64,000 nt of DNA, from NCBI RefSeq assembly GCF_017352135.1, contig NZ_CP071458.1, forward strand, positions 186,001 through 250,000, in the 5' to 3' direction. Position 1 is the stretch's first letter; each line of letters opens with the position of its first letter. This DNA comes from Rhizobium lentis. GTDB lineage: Bacteria > Pseudomonadota > Alphaproteobacteria > Rhizobiales > Rhizobiaceae. The notes under the pieces are model-generated. The model saw only the letters and a list, made by a program, of their open reading frames with translations. It was not told the DNA's origin and did no database searches. This document shows positions 63,116-64,000 of the stretch, one piece after another. The translations under genes were made by a program, and so were the position numbers.

Positions 63116-64000
63116 TTACGCGGCCAATAGTTTTTTGAGGTTGGTTTTTGGGGAGGCAAGCGCTTCCGGGTCCAGCCGCCGTTTTGCAGCGATTAGCATC
63201 TCGGCAAGTCGAATATCGCGCGCGACGGCGTTTCCCGGGCCAATGCCGCTAGCGGCAATCAAGCGATCTTCGCCATCAAGATGAAAGAGGATGAACGCCC
63301 CCTGATCAAGGTCGCGTCGAACGGTTGTCGCAGCACCATCGGAAAGACCGGCGATCTGAAGCGTCAGTTCATATTGATCCGACCAAAACCAGGGCACGCT
63401 TGCGATTGCGAGGCCCCTGCCCAGCAGATTGGCCGCAACGAGCATTCCCTGATCCTGCGCGTTCCGCCAAGCTTCAAGCCGCACCCGGCGTTCGCGATAA
63501 TGCGAAAGTGGAAACGAGCAACAATCACCAGCGGCAAAGATGTCAGGGTCTGATGTCCTGAGCGTGGCATCGACGGCGATGCCGTTGTCAATCAAAAGTC
63601 CAGCAGCCTCGGCAAGTTCCACATTGGGGATGACTCCGATGCCGACGACAACAATATCGGCCAGTCTGGTGGTTCCGTTCGCAAAGAGAATTTGCACCTT
63701 ATCATTTTCAGTTGCGATGGATGTGATTTGCTCACCGCATAAAATGTTCACACCCTCCTGCCGGTGTCGCTCGGTGACGACCTTCGCGATTTCTGCCGGC
63801 ACCCCCCGCGAAAGGACGCGGGGTGAACTCTCGATCAGTAATACCTCGGCACCGAGTTTCCGGGCGGTCGCAGCAATTTCCAGGCCAATGAAGCCGCCGC
63901 CGACAACGGCAAGACTCTTGCCTGGCGCTAATGCCTCGTGGATCGCGACTGCGTCGCCATGGTTCCGCAGCATGCAGATGCGTCCCAAACCTGGATCACC
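63116..64000 (-). CDS. FAD/NAD(P)-dependent ferredoxin reductase-like protein (N-terminus outside window)
   Basis: The visible 294 C-terminal residues start in GDPGLGRICMLRN and include the NAD(P) site SLAVVGGGFIGLEIAATARK, the ADIVVVGIGVIPNVELAEAA linker, the FAD-binding SDPDIFAAGDCCSFPLSHYR and a reductase C-terminal domain with VPWFWSDQYELTLQIAG. This is the putidaredoxin/rubredoxin reductase class that feeds electrons through a ferredoxin to oxygenases. MocF of the rhizopine-demethylating MocDEF system belongs to this class, and with the C1 genes next to it a demethylase role is plausible. The gene's start and any oxygenase partner lie beyond 64000. Confidence 0.82.
   Translation of the reverse strand, partial: GDPGLGRICMLRNHGDAVAIHEALAPGKSLAVVGGGFIGLEIAATARKLGAEVLLIESSPRVLSRGVPAEIAKVVTERHRQEGVNILCGEQITSIATENDKVQILFANGTTRLADIVVVGIGVIPNVELAEAAGLLIDNGIAVDATLRTSDPDIFAAGDCCSFPLSHYRERRVRLEAWRNAQDQGMLVAANLLGRGLAIASVPWFWSDQYELTLQIAGLSDGAATTVRRDLDQGAFILFHLDGEDRLIAASGIGPGNAVARDIRLAEMLIAAKRRLDPEALASPKTNLKKLLAA

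Overview
The window looks like part of the symbiotic plasmid (or an equivalent symbiosis replicon) of a fast-growing rhizobium of the Rhizobium/Sinorhizobium group. The evidence is a nifHDKEN cluster, a plasmid-type second rpoN, complete fixNOQP and fixGHIS operons behind FixK boxes, a gibberellin-operon P450 (CYP112), a repABC-type RepA remnant and dense insertion-sequence debris. The species cannot be fixed from the sequence alone. No tRNA, rRNA or CRISPR array was seen.

Layout. 0-3.4 kb: polyhydroxybutyrate/acetate genes (phasin, acetyl-CoA synthetase, extra adenylate kinase). 4.1-4.8 kb: an exported GH19/lysozyme-like protein. 5.1-9.05 kb: IS30, ISNCY, an IS110 remnant and a second ISNCY remnant. 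9.1-20.1 kb: a branched-chain-type ABC transporter operon (minus strand), a blcR-like IclR regulator, blcABC (gamma-butyrolactone catabolism) and a secreted MetX-like hydrolase. 20.3-23.7 kb: gene and IS wreckage (aldehyde dehydrogenase, MerR/IS3, PhaE-like, IS66, intact IS4). 23.7-29.5 kb: plasmid accessory genes (WGR protein with a minisatellite, TumE/TumA-like toxin-antitoxin pair, lone CYP112, and a three-gene operon of mini-RepA, small ORF and AAA ATPase). 29.6-39 kb: nifH-D-K-E-N, a decayed nifX, fdxB and asd. 39.5-41.4 kb: rpoN2 with its own NifA site and -24/-12 promoter. 41.4-49.7 kb: fixS-I-H-G and fixP-Q-O-N (all minus). 50.7-56.8 kb: a minus-strand operon made of a DegT aminotransferase, an MFS transporter and a three-subunit GMC flavoprotein/cytochrome c dehydrogenase, behind a NifA/sigma-54 promoter that is duplicated together with the 5' end of the first gene. 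57.3-60.4 kb: a sugar-type ABC importer with two frameshifted genes. 60.5-64 kb: a one-carbon module (folD pseudogene, purU, panB-like) and a ferredoxin-reductase-like flavoprotein cut by the window end.

How it fits together. NifA and sigma-54 should drive nifH, rpoN2 (positive feedback) and the aminotransferase operon in nitrogen-fixing bacteroids, while FixK should drive the cbb3 oxidase and its assembly genes under low oxygen. The strongest candidate for a little-described system is the 50.7-56.8 kb operon. MosB/MosC-like proteins linked to a membrane polyol dehydrogenase suggest a self-contained rhizopine (inosamine) synthesis route switched on in bacteroids, next to a decayed moc-like import and C1-handling region. 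Two other candidates are the shared palindromic operator that appears to join blcABC with the neighbouring ABC transporter, and the RepA-derived regulator/small ORF/AAA ATPase operon.
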